Below the pieces are notes generated by a model, which saw nothing but the letters and a program-made list of their open reading frames with translations, made no database searches and was not told the DNA's origin. This document shows, one piece after another, positions 55,260 through 64,000 of a stretch of 64,000 bases of DNA; the first letter of the stretch is position 1; each line of letters begins with the position of its first letter. The position numbers and the translations under genes are program-made. Source of the DNA: Neonectria sp. B-13 (taxonomy: Eukaryota; Ascomycota; Sordariomycetes; Hypocreales; Nectriaceae); assembly GCA_002682825.1 (NCBI GenBank), contig NOKP01000015.1:682001-746000 (forward strand). Reading direction: 5' to 3'.

Positions 55260-57466
55260 TTACCAAAAGAGGCCCCGGCGCTTGCGTTCGTAAGAAGGTG
55301 GCTCGTACGGCGGGGGCTCGTACGAAGGAGGCCCGTAAGTTGAAGCTGCGCTGGAACTCATGGCTGAACTATCGCTCGACTTGCTTGTAGTCACGAATGT
55401 AGTAGGCTGAGAGGATGGAATAGAAGAATGGCTGGCTGCGTCGGCGCTGGATACGAAGGTGAGCGACGACGTAGGCCAGTCATTGGTTGTTGTCTCAGTT
55501 GTGGTTGAGCTTCCAAAGCTGTAGCCGCCTCCGGAGGTGGTTGATTGGGAGTCCCTGGAGGAAACTGTGATGTTGGAACCCGGGATGTTAGAGATCGGAG
55601 TGCTTGAGAGGGTAGAGTATTGGTTGCTTGAGGAACCAACAGAGCTTGTAGACTGGGCGCTGTTTGATCCTGTCGTCTCAAAACTCGAGGTTGACTGCTG
55701 AGAGCTGATCTGAGATTCTGTTTCAGAGGAGACTGCAGAGGCAGAGGTTTTAGTTGCGGTGCTGTAGGTTAACGACCCGGAAGTGGTAATACCAGGGGTG
55801 CTTGTCGCCGTAGCTAGTGTGGAAGGGCCTTGACTACTGAGTCCAGTGTCGCGAGAAGATGTCCGGGTGAAAGTACCTGGCTTAGCCGACGATGCTGTAG
55901 TCTGAATGAGTGTGTTGGAGGTCACACTCGAGTTGGAGAAACTGTAGGAGTGAGAACCAGATGATGGCGAGATGGGCGTGTTGGCTGACAGGGTTGTGTC
56001 AGCAGTTTGAGCGCTAGACGTGACTGGCGTAGAAGATTCAATGCTCTCGCTGGTCGGCTCGTTGGAAAGCTGAGATGAGCCCGCGATACCAGATGACGAG
56101 GGACTTTCGGTACCAGTTGTGTCATAAGACAGAGAAGTCTCGGTCACAGCGGATGAGGCACCTGGTGCAGTTGGCCGGGGTCCCCTAGAGAAGTTCTGGG
56201 TTGTTTCGTAGATGGAACTGCCTGTCTCTGTTTCCACGGTCGAAGCAGTCTCAGTGAGGGATCCAGCAGTGGTAGTTTCCGTCCCAGCTGAAGCAGTGTC
56301 CGTCCCGGTGGAGGTACTTTCCGTCCCAGTGGAAGCAGTTTCCGTGAAAGACCCGATAGAGGTCGTTCCCAGTTGAGTGGACGAGATACTCTCGGATGTC
56401 GAAACCCTCTCAGCAGATGAGGTGTTCAAGAACTGAGTCAAGCTGCTCGTGGTGAAGCTGATAGGCGCCGAAGCCGTGGTCTCGGGGGTCGTCAAAGTGC
56501 CATGGGAGGTATGCACCGAGGTGGAGGAGTTTGTGAAGCCGGTTGAGATACTGTCTGAGATGGTAATCGAGCTTGTAAGAACTGAGCTGAGAGTCACTCT
56601 GGTGATGCTTTCGCGTCTGGACTGAGATTGCGTGGAGCAATACTGCTCAGTACAAGTAGATCTAGTTCCGCTTGTGTCGGCTGAGGAACCACTTCCATTC
56701 GGCCGCGAGGCTGGCAAGGTGGAGAAGTCCGAGCCAGACAGACCAGTGGTAACGGTCTCGGAAGCAGTGGCCGTAGTAATCCCAGAAACACGGGTGGAGA
56801 GTGTCTCCTCGCCAGTGTAGGACACGCCAGGAGACGATGTGTTTACAGGGAGAGCGCTAGAGCCAAAAGAGGGAACAACTGTAGGCATTGTCTCCATGTC
56901 CGTCACAGTCTGAAAAGACTTTGTGCTCTTCGAGGTGATGCTTGAGGTACAACCATAGAGGCTTATGCAAGTGGAGTTGGAGACAGGGTAAGAAGTAGTG
57001 CCTGGGAGAGCACTGGAGTTTGCCGAGACAGTAACAGAAGCCGAGACGTAAGAGCCTCCCGAGGATCCTGGCCCAGTTGAGAGCGCGGATGGCTGCTTAG
57101 TGTCCGGGGTTGAGCTGTTCCCAAATGTCTGGGTGATGCCAGTCGAGAGTGAAGCACCAGAGCCGGAAGTCTGGGTTGTCCATATTTCGGAGCCAGTGCT
57201 GATCCTCTCAGAGGTAGAGGCCGAGCCGCTGCTTAGGACAGAAGTCCCAGTCGAGAACCCGGTTGTCTCAGTAGCCGTGCACTGGGAGACGACGTAGTAG
57301 CAGGAAGACGCGCACTCCGTGACCGTCTCCGTGACAGTGACAGTGTAGTTCTGAGCACGAACATGCACCGCCCTGCGTTCATGGTTAGCCTCTTCCCAAG
57401 ACAGTCTCAAACAGGGAAAACTTACCCAAGCCCGAGAAGGGCGAAGCGAGTGATATTGGACACCAT
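55260..57466 (-). CDS. Secreted Ser/Thr-rich mucin-like protein with triple PPxY tail
   Basis: Two exons, 57466-57426 and 57372-55260, 717 aa. The spliced N-terminus is a signal peptide (residues 1-20, ending before Gln-Asn-Tyr-Thr-Val-Thr). A short Cys-containing head has Glu-Cys-Ala-Ser-Ser-Cys-Tyr-Tyr-Val-Val-Ser-Gln-Cys. Then come more than 600 residues of Ser/Thr/Gly/Glu low complexity with loose repeats, likely heavily O-glycosylated. The C-terminus is unusual: Pro-Pro-Ser-Tyr, Pro-Pro-Pro-Tyr and Pro-Pro-Ser-Tyr separated by Glu, then a basic tail ending Gly-Leu-Phe-Trp. No GPI signal or transmembrane helix is visible. It is probably a cell-wall protein; function unknown. Confidence 0.8.
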
Positions 57467-59291
57467 GGTGGTGAAGTGGGATCTTAGCGAGGGCAGGAGA
57501 ATGTAACAAAGAGCTGGGAGAAAACGAAAGATACAACGAGCGACAAATGAACCAACCTTCTCGGGTGTCGTAGTCTCACTGACTGACAGCGCTCATCCGC
57601 CAGCTCAGCTCGTCCTCTTTATACCACCATTTGAGGCCCCCTCGTCTCATCGTCGTACAACCTTAACCCAGTGTGAGCATCTCTGTATCGCTTCTCCCAT
57701 GCTGCATGCTACCGTCGTACCAACGGCCGCAGGCGAGAGGACGCCGGGGGTCAAGATGGGCCGATCCCATCTCGTATATCAAACGAAGTTGATTGCTGGC
57801 ATGTTGCTCAAGATCGTCGAATCATACCCGCAGAGTCTCGTTTGAGCGGGCGGGAGCGGGCCGCCACAACGGTACGGCCGGGACGAGCTGACGAGCTGTA
57901 TGGCCGCCTGCAGCTCAGCTACCTGATGCCAGTGCGGATGCGGAGCAGAAACTGGGTCTATTTATGGTACGTATCATTCTATTCTAAGAGGATTATCACC
58001 CCGCCAAGCTCTCTCCGTCTAATTTCTTAGTGGTTTTGACAACTCGTTGTAGCATCGTGGCTTACAACCAAGCCCCCTGACTTACATCTCGGCCAGGATA
58101 TCCGCAGTCTTATCACAGGTGTGAGCGTCTAAACCAGAAACGTGAACGATGCACCTTGCCGTCAGGAGAAAAGAATCCGCAGTTGCGGTCAGCAGTCTTC
58201 AGCTCTAAATCAAGGACCTTTGTTTTCATATTTCTTTGATCCACGAGACATACCTAAGTCCTGTAATATAGAAGCTCAAGTCCAGGCACAGTGCGTCGTA
58301 TCACAGCCTCAGTCCACTAAACCGTGGTTGTGGGATAGAGTCTCGCGACCACGAGATCACAGTGTACGAAGGCCCTTTTGCCACGCATTCAAGTAACAGT
58401 GCTCCCGGAGCAACTCATATAAAACTCGAACACTGTAAGAGCATTCAATTGCTGTTGCACAGGCGGTCAGGGCACCATGTATATTCCCGTTCTGGGTTTT
58501 CAGCTTCCACGACAACGTTCCACAGCGGCCCAGCCCATCTCGTTACACAATAGTGCTCAGCACCCCTCGTAAACAGCATTGAAGTTGCACAGGATCTATC
58601 GCCTAGCCCAAGCAGCATAGGAGGACAGAGCGTTGACTACGGGCCGGCCTCACTCAGCCGCACGCAATCTCGCATCTAGATGGCTTGGCAGACTTGGGTA
58701 CCCGTTCGGGAGGAATCGTGCCGGTGCCGTATCTCGTAAAACTTTCATTTCCGATGACGGCTGGACAGGTGCCATCGGAAGATTTAGATACGGCCGGAAG
58801 GGAGTGCGGGAGGACGGGTGCGGGAGGGCAAGTTTCACCGCTCGGCAAGAGAGGTAACGGGCACATGAAAAGGAAATCAAAGGGTAAAGTGAGAAAAGCT
58901 ACGAGGATTGTCGAGTGGCACTCTGTCTGTTGTAAACGGATGACGGTGGTCACTTAGCCCTGACGATCTCCGTTGCGCAAGTCAAACGCTGGCCACCAGC
59001 GTGTAGCCAGCCGAGACGTGGTCTCAGACTGTGAGATAATATTCTGGCGGTAATCTACGACCTATTATGCGCAAATGATCTTGGTAAGTGTAGGGCACCT
59101 TACTTTTAGCGTAGCGATCCATTAACACAATAGTAGCTTGGAGTGGACTTTGTACTATTGTTACACAGTATTGTGACTTCCTTTGCATCAAATGGGTCGT
59201 CTTATCATGGAACCGTGGTTGAGCAACTTGGTTCATCAAGACTCATGCGTTGTTCATTTCTTCGTCTATTTTACTAAATTGTCGGCAATGC
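57467..59291. other. 1.8-kb intergenic region
   Basis: Upstream DNA of the Ser/Thr-rich gene and 3' flank of the dismutase gene. No gene supported. A TATA box for the former is listed separately. Confidence 0.5.
57618..57623 (-). promoter_or_regulatory. TATA box (TATAAA) of the Ser/Thr-rich gene
   Basis: TATAAA reads on the minus strand about 152 bp before the start codon at 57466, a usual distance in fungi. Confidence 0.55.
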
Positions 59292-60008
59292 TTAGATCGA
59301 CGCTCTGAGGATCTTGAACACATCCTCTCGGCTTCCAGCGAAGCGAGCCTCGCTCGTCTTCCAGTTGATGACCTTCCAGATGTTCTCGATGTAGGCAGCC
59401 TTGCCGTTGAGATATTGTAAATAATAGGCATGTTCCCACATGTCGATACCGAAGACTGGAACCTCGCCTCCCACGACCGGATCCTGGTCCTTGGTCGTCA
59501 CGATGCGCAGCCCCTGGGAGTCCTTAACCAACCAGCCCCAGCCACTGCCCTGCAGCCCAAGGAGGGTCTTGGTCATGGCGGCCTGGAAGCCCTCGAGGTT
59601 GCCCCAAGTCTTGGCGATCTCGGCCATCAAGGTTGGTGCGCTCTCGGGCTGCGCGTCGGGGGAGCTAGCAGGGATCAGGTTCTCCCAGAAGAGGGAGTGG
59701 TTGATGTGGCCGCCTCCGTTGAACTTGATGGCACCCTGGAGGGCGATCTGGCCGGCGATGTCGCCAGAGGAGGTGGCAGTGGCGTAGGTCTTGAGGGCGT
59801 TGTTGAGGTTGGTGACGTACGCCTGGTGGTGTTTGCCGTGATGGAGCTCCATGATCTGGCCTGAGATGCTGGGCTCCAAAGCCTGCGGGGTGTCAGCTTT
59901 GAAAGCAATGCTTTTGACTCTTCTTCCATGCTAGATAACGAATCGAATCGGGGTTCTTACGTTGTAGGCGTACGGCAGCGCCGGGAGGGAGTAGGTTCCG
60001 ACAGACAT
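59292..60008 (-). CDS. Fe/Mn superoxide dismutase, cytosolic type
   Basis: Two exons, 60008-59961 and 59882-59292, 639 nt, 212 aa. Metal ligands: His in Leu-His-His-Gly-Lys-His-His, His in Ile-Asn-His-Ser-Leu-Phe-Trp, and Asp and His in Asp-Met-Trp-Glu-His-Ala-Tyr-Tyr. Gly-Gly-Gly-His-Ile-Asn-His and Asp-Met-Trp-Glu-His favour manganese. The start gives Met-Ser-Val-Gly-Thr-Tyr-Ser-Leu-Pro directly before the mature domain, so there is no mitochondrial presequence and the enzyme is likely cytosolic. It disproportionates superoxide. Confidence 0.95.
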
Positions 60009-60626
60009 GGCGATTCGAGGAGTATGGGTTCTGCGAGGTAGATGGATGAGTAGAGTCGGAGTAGGGCAAGAGGTTCAAGAAACGAAACAAAGATGCGGAC
60101 GGGAAGAGAGATGAGGGGTAGCTTCACGAAGATATGTAATCCGTCAAAGGATGGAGCCGGAAGCATGGCTGACCGGGGGAACTGCCGATACTCCGATTCC
60201 GCAGCAGGATTGCGTCAGAGGGACTATTCATTAGAAACGCAAGACCCGCTTACGATTATAGAACAATGCACGGTATCTCAATGAATACGCGATTCGGTAC
60301 GTATTCCCACGAGCGCCTTTCTCGAGCATTCCCCCTCAAACTTGCTCATCACAAGTTTCCCGATTGGGACGCGGCGCCAGGAAATGCGGCGTTGTGATTG
60401 GACCACCGCAACTGCGCAAGTTTGCGCGAAGCTACGAACACGCCGGGAAACTCTGAGACGATTCAGGTGTAGGGACCGCTTGAGGAAGGTCATGACCAGT
60501 TCTTGGTTTGTGACGTTTGTGCTATAAGACGACAGCCCCAGCAGCTTTCAAGGTGCTCTGTTCTCCTCTTACCTTCTTTTCCTCCTTTGCCTTCCACCAC
60601 CAATATCACCAACACACTTCGTCAAC
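60009..60626. promoter_or_regulatory. Divergent promoter, dismutase / small unknown gene
   Basis: 618 bp between two divergent starts. The last 60 bp before 60627 are pyrimidine/CA-rich leader. No gene seen. Confidence 0.5.
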
Positions 60627-61239
60627 ATGTGCGGCCCAGAAAACACCAACAGACCTCGAGGGGGAGCTCTCGTAGCCCTCAACCCTCCCGTCGTCTCCGC
60701 GAGCCCCCAAGGAAACGTATGCGGCGACCTGGCCTTCCACACGCCCGGCAGTCCAGGCAGCATCACGGCGACTCACGCCAGACTCACGCCCAACGAAGCG
60801 TGTGACATGACAGAGCTCTCAAATCTCCACGTCGTGATTCAGTTAGCCACCCTTTCGCGACGAAGAATCTCCAATACTGACTTGTGTGCAAAGCTCCAGC
60901 GGCGATCTGACAAGGAGCGCGTACGATTGCGGGCTCTTCCGCCGGTTTGCCTTCCCGTGTGCAACAGAGACCTGCGACGACGACTTTGTAGAGCTTCCTC
61001 TCGATAAGCCTCTCTCGCTTGAAGTCGGAAACGAGGGCATCATCGGCAGAAGAGTGTCTCTGTACTCGCGTCCATCAGCTGGACACGAGGTGGTTGTGGC
61101 CGAAGGTATCGTCGGCTTCAACTTTATGAGTCAAGCACCATCATCGCCGTCGGTATGAAAGGTCCACACATCATGAGCCGACGGCTGTCATCACTAGGCC
61201 ATCAAGGTGCCCAAGGCGACTCGCGGGTGCGCCAGCTAA
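60627..61239 (+). CDS. Small protein of unknown function (three-exon model)
   Basis: Model: 60627-60799, 60894-61152, 61198-61239, 474 nt, 157 aa. Intron 1 has a GTGTGA donor and a CTGAC branch point about 14 nt before its acceptor; intron 2 has GTATGA...CACTAG. Both keep the frame. Exon 2 encodes an even, folded-looking sequence (Phe-Val-Glu-Leu-Pro-Leu-Asp-Lys-Pro-Leu-Ser-Leu-Glu-Val-Gly). There are six cysteines and no signal peptide. No family is recognised. Without splicing, the first frame runs to 61007 with an Arg-rich, unnatural end, which supports the introns. Confidence 0.5.
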
Positions 61240-62201
61240 AGCACGCCCAGCGTATCAGCGCCGACCACGATGCATACAGGTAATGCACTTGCAAGGACCA
61301 GCATCGTCGTCACTAATGACGGAGCCGCCAATTGAGAGACGAATGTCGTTGAAATCGCGGCTGCGGGGGAACAATATTCAGTTAGGGAAGTGTTGCGCAT
61401 TCAGTTTCGACAATCATAGTAAAGAGGAAAAGCCTCAATAAGAAATGGGATATTCATCAGATCTTCAATTGTGACGGCGCTATATTGCTAGCTAAAGATT
61501 AATGATATATCATGTACTTCAGGGCGATGAAAGCATCGCGAAGCCACAAGTGCCACTCATCGATGCTCGCGATACCTGCAGTGGAAGGTTGAGCACCCTG
61601 ATGGCCGACTGTTCTTGTACGAGGCTGTGACTTGACAAATTATGTGCCTGAGGCACTCAACGAGTACCTAGATCTCCAGTCTCAGCACTCAGAATAGCCT
61701 CAATCTGATGAAGAGTGTTGTTAGAGACAGGAACAAGTTTCGCTAATAGTAAGAATAAAGAGATGCCTAAAACTAAATATACCTAAGACTGAAGACTTTA
61801 GTTATTATATTACACCTTATGCATTAGCCCTCAGACTATGTATTTTATTCACGCCATTAGCAAGCTGTTCGCGCCCATAGCAAGACCTTGATCAATTGAT
61901 TGCACTGAACAGTTTTACATCTTACGGCCGTTACCTCCGGGAATTGTGGAGAACCTGAGCGGCGCCGCTAGCGGACCGTCGCCGACGCTAGCGGGCTTGG
62001 TGGGCTGGCGCCGACACCGTGGAGTTGTCGCCGCGATGTACATCAAGAAGTCCGACTTCATTGCGGCGACGGGATGTTTATAAGAGACAGATATCTCCAA
62101 GTGAGATTCGATCTAAAATCACAAAACAGATCACTTTCTTACAACCATCCACTCCTCATCTACAACTCTTATACCGCCAATACCTCAACCCAGTCTCAGT
62201 C
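61240..62201. other. AT-rich spacer, GC-rich block and adapter-like segment
   Basis: 61,240-61,915 is A/T-rich and gene-free. 61,915-62,072 is an abrupt GC-rich block ending in the adapter-like 19-mer. 62,091-62,201 looks like the normal leader of the SDR gene. The block and adapter are discussed as an assembly artefact. Confidence 0.6.
62072..62090 (+). other. Tn5 mosaic-end (Nextera-type) adapter relic
   Basis: 17 of 19 bases match the Tn5 mosaic end used in transposase-based sequencing libraries (mismatches at its first and seventh positions). Translated, it gives the known artefact strings Asp-Val-Tyr-Lys-Arg-Gln and Met-Phe-Ile-Arg-Asp-Arg. Compared from memory of the mosaic-end sequence. 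Confidence 0.85.
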
Positions 62202-63023
62202 ATGGCTCTCAAGTTCATCAACAAGCTGTACGACCAGCGCGTCCTCATCCTCGGCGGCTCAACTGGAATTGGCTTCGCCGTCGCAGAGGGAGCCCTGGAG
62301 CACGGCGCCGACGTCATCATCAGCAGCTCCAACCAGACCAAGCTGGACGCCGCTTTGGACCGCCTCAGGAAGCACGCCGAGGCCGCCAACCTTCCGCCGC
62401 GCCAGATTTCAGGAAAGACGTGCGATCTTTCAAACCCCGACACTATTGATGAAAACATCAAGAGCCTTTTGGAGTTCGCCACCCAGGGTGGCAAGATCGA
62501 CCATGTTGTTTTCACGGCCGGCGACGCCGTCAGGACCTACGGCTTGGATAAACTCGCCGTCGAGGACATTCCAAAGATTGGTATGGTGCGCGTGACGGGC
62601 GTGATCATCTTGGCCAAGCACCTCCCCGGCTACATCAACCCAAGCTCCCGTAGCTCACTCACACTCACCAGCGGGACCATGAGTTGGCGCCCAAGCCCAG
62701 GGTGGTCTGTCCTCGCCGGCATCGGCGGCGGCACGGAGCCTCTGGCTCGAGGCCTGGCAATCGACTTGAAGCCCGTGCGTGTGAACTGCGCGATCCCCGG
62801 AGCCATCCACACGGAGCTCTTTGATAGTATCCCTAAAGAAAGGATTGAAGCTGCGCTGGAATCGATGAGGCGAGACACCATCACGCGGACTGTTGGAACA
62901 CCGGAACAGATGGCTGAGGTATATCTCTACTTCATGAAGAGTACATTTGCGACTGGTACAACTGTGACGGCGGATGGAGGACGACTGGTTGGTGACAGCA
63001 AGGACGCTGATATAACCCTCTGA
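62202..63023 (+). CDS. Atypical short-chain dehydrogenase/reductase
   Basis: Single exon, 273 aa. N-terminal Rossmann fold with Gly-Gly-Ser-Thr-Gly-Ile-Gly at 18-24. The structural strand ends Leu-Thr-Leu-Thr-Ser-Gly, keeping the catalytic Ser. The Tyr-X3-Lys pair is replaced: the segment reads Trp-Ser-Val-Leu-Ala-Gly-Ile-Gly-Gly-Gly. The C-terminal Arg-Val-Asn-Cys-Ala-Ile-Pro-Gly and Thr-Ala-Asp-Gly-Gly-Arg-Leu-Val motifs are normal. NAD(P) binding is likely; classical dehydrogenase chemistry is doubtful. Start 62202 is the ATG that opens the conserved domain; the longer in-frame extension from 62019 translates the adapter relic and is rejected. It converges with the next gene, 54 bp apart. 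Confidence 0.88.
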   Translation: MALKFINKLYDQRVLILGGSTGIGFAVAEGALEHGADVIISSSNQTKLDAALDRLRKHAEAANLPPRQISGKTCDLSNPDTIDENIKSLLEFATQGGKIDHVVFTAGDAVRTYGLDKLAVEDIPKIGMVRVTGVIILAKHLPGYINPSSRSSLTLTSGTMSWRPSPGWSVLAGIGGGTEPLARGLAIDLKPVRVNCAIPGAIHTELFDSIPKERIEAALESMRRDTITRTVGTPEQMAEVYLYFMKSTFATGTTVTADGGRLVGDSKDADITL

Positions 63024-63077
63024 TGCGCTGTAATTGACTTCATCTTCCACACTGGACGTCGGCGTAGATAGATTCGT

Positions 63078-64000
63078 TTAAATAGGAAATGCAGCGTCTT
63101 CGTCATTGTCAACTCGGGGCCAGCCGGCGCATGCTTTGAGCAACTGGCTGGACCCACGAGCCTTAGATTCGAGGACATGTGCTTCGTCCTCCTGCAAACA
63201 ATATACTAGACCGTTACGGAACTTTCTGCCGACACCTTTGAGTGCCTCCTTCATCCGTTCGAACGCAAGCAGTAGTATTTCAAGGTCGTCTCGCAACGCG
63301 GGATCTTTCAAAATCATAGAGTTGGAAGATGAGGTAGTTGCTGACTTGCGTGGAGCAGACGGGCATAAATACTCCATTGCAAGGATACGACCACATGTGA
63401 ATAGCTGCGAGGAGAGGTGGGGATTGACGATGAAGTCTGCCGATGTTCTGGATGCGTCTCGAATTATCGAGACGGTATTCCGGGCAGCGGCGACGCAGTG
63501 CGGCCAGTTGGTTGCGAGTTCGCTCCGCCCCTCGAGAGTCTCGCCTTCACGGAGAGGCTTGTGATAGAGCAGAATGGTACTCACACTCATAACTGCATTG
63601 AGCCAGACAACGTAGCCAAAGTCGCGATAGTCTGCAGCCGAGAGGTCGGTGGCAGAGCGAGGTAACATGAGACGCATTCGCAGTAGATGCGATGTCAACA
63701 CATCGAGGTGAGGTTTCTGCTCTTCCAAGTCGAAGTCCAGTGTGTAGATGCGTTCCGAGACACGGCCTAAGAAGATATAACCGAGGATGATCAACTGTAA
63801 CAACGTCGCTGTCTTCTTTCGAGCCTTCTCCTGTACTGATGTGATAAGTCGGTCCAGGTTCGAGGTATACTGAATGTCACTCTCCACTGGGGGCGTAGTT
63901 GTACCGTGGAAATCATCATCGTTCATAGGGAAATTGATCCTTAATTGTCGGTCATCGATTGTGTGCGTTAGTCCAATTGGAAAACACATTCCTCGGTCGA
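63078..64000 (-). CDS. Fungal transcription factor, C-terminal part
   Basis: The open frame runs off the right edge, so the N-terminus (expected Zn2Cys6 domain) is outside the window. The visible 307 codons start in the fungal-specific transcription factor domain: Pro-Ile-Gly-Leu-Thr-His-Thr-Ile-Asp-Asp-Arg-Gln-Leu is the usual Gly-Arg-Pro-X-Ala-Ile-Asp-Asp-Arg-Asp region. A helical stretch with Leu-Leu-Tyr-His-Lys-Pro-Leu and Ala-Ala-Ala-Arg-Asn follows. The target is unknown; the SDR gene next to it is a candidate. An in-frame ATG at 63989 is internal. Confidence 0.75.
   Translation of the reverse strand, partial: DRGMCFPIGLTHTIDDRQLRINFPMNDDDFHGTTTPPVESDIQYTSNLDRLITSVQEKARKKTATLLQLIILGYIFLGRVSERIYTLDFDLEEQKPHLDVLTSHLLRMRLMLPRSATDLSAADYRDFGYVVWLNAVMSVSTILLYHKPLREGETLEGRSELATNWPHCVAAARNTVSIIRDASRTSADFIVNPHLSSQLFTCGRILAMEYLCPSAPRKSATTSSSNSMILKDPALRDDLEILLLAFERMKEALKGVGRKFRNGLVYCLQEDEAHVLESKARGSSQLLKACAGWPRVDNDEDAAFPI

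Noticed and set aside
62019..62201. N-terminal extension of the SDR
   Set aside because: It translates the adapter relic (Asp-Val-Tyr-Lys-Arg-Gln); the domain starts at the ATG at 62202.

Overview
The window is nuclear DNA from a filamentous ascomycete, most likely a sordariomycete. The evidence is many genes split by 45-100 bp GT-AG introns, often with CTAAC/CTGAC-type branch points; Zn2Cys6 regulators; C-terminal-motor kinesin; fungal MFS sugar transporters; a gene every 2-3 kb in GC-rich DNA; and gene-free AT-rich islands. Exon models below were built by eye. For the spliced models the exon lengths sum to whole codons. It is a draft assembly: there is an N at 4453 and a sequencing-adapter-like segment at 62072-62090.

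Layout. 1-656: 3'-truncated 5'-nucleotidase. 657-5824: gene-free DNA. 5825-12322: Zn2Cys6 regulator, intracellular GH32 beta-fructosidase-like enzyme and MFS sugar transporter, read as a small sucrose/fructan utilisation cluster. 12496-13410: His/Pro-rich orphan. 13995-21364: quinate/galacturonate-type MFS transporter, LGA1-like aldolase and Zn2Cys6 regulator, all on the minus strand, a candidate sugar-acid cluster. 21365-24246: AT-rich gene-free island. 24247-29002: small LEA/SMP-like protein, cytochrome P450 with an 11-nt exon, third sugar transporter. 29003-33522: gene-poor, AT-rich DNA with a doubtful broken ORF pair and a short tandem repeat.

33523-55002 is mostly housekeeping: a conserved unknown, kinesin-14, LOA1-like acyltransferase, dihydroxyacid dehydratase (ILV3) with Gcn4/CPC1-type sites upstream, a stand-alone PKS-type thioesterase, a putative mitochondrial protein divergent from mitochondrial ClpP, an ARMT1/DUF89 phosphatase, a membrane protein and an O-methyltransferase. 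55260-57466 is a secreted Ser/Thr-rich protein with three PPxY motifs at its C-terminus. 59292-60008 is an Fe/Mn superoxide dismutase. 60627-61239 is a small unknown gene. 62202-63023 is an SDR lacking the usual Tyr/Lys, and 63078-64000 is the C-terminal part of another fungal transcription factor.

The genes that seem to work together are the two sugar modules. The first has transporter and hydrolase diverging from one intergenic region, with the regulator tail-to-tail to the hydrolase. The second has importer, aldolase and regulator in a row. I saw no CRISPR array, rRNA or convincing tRNA.
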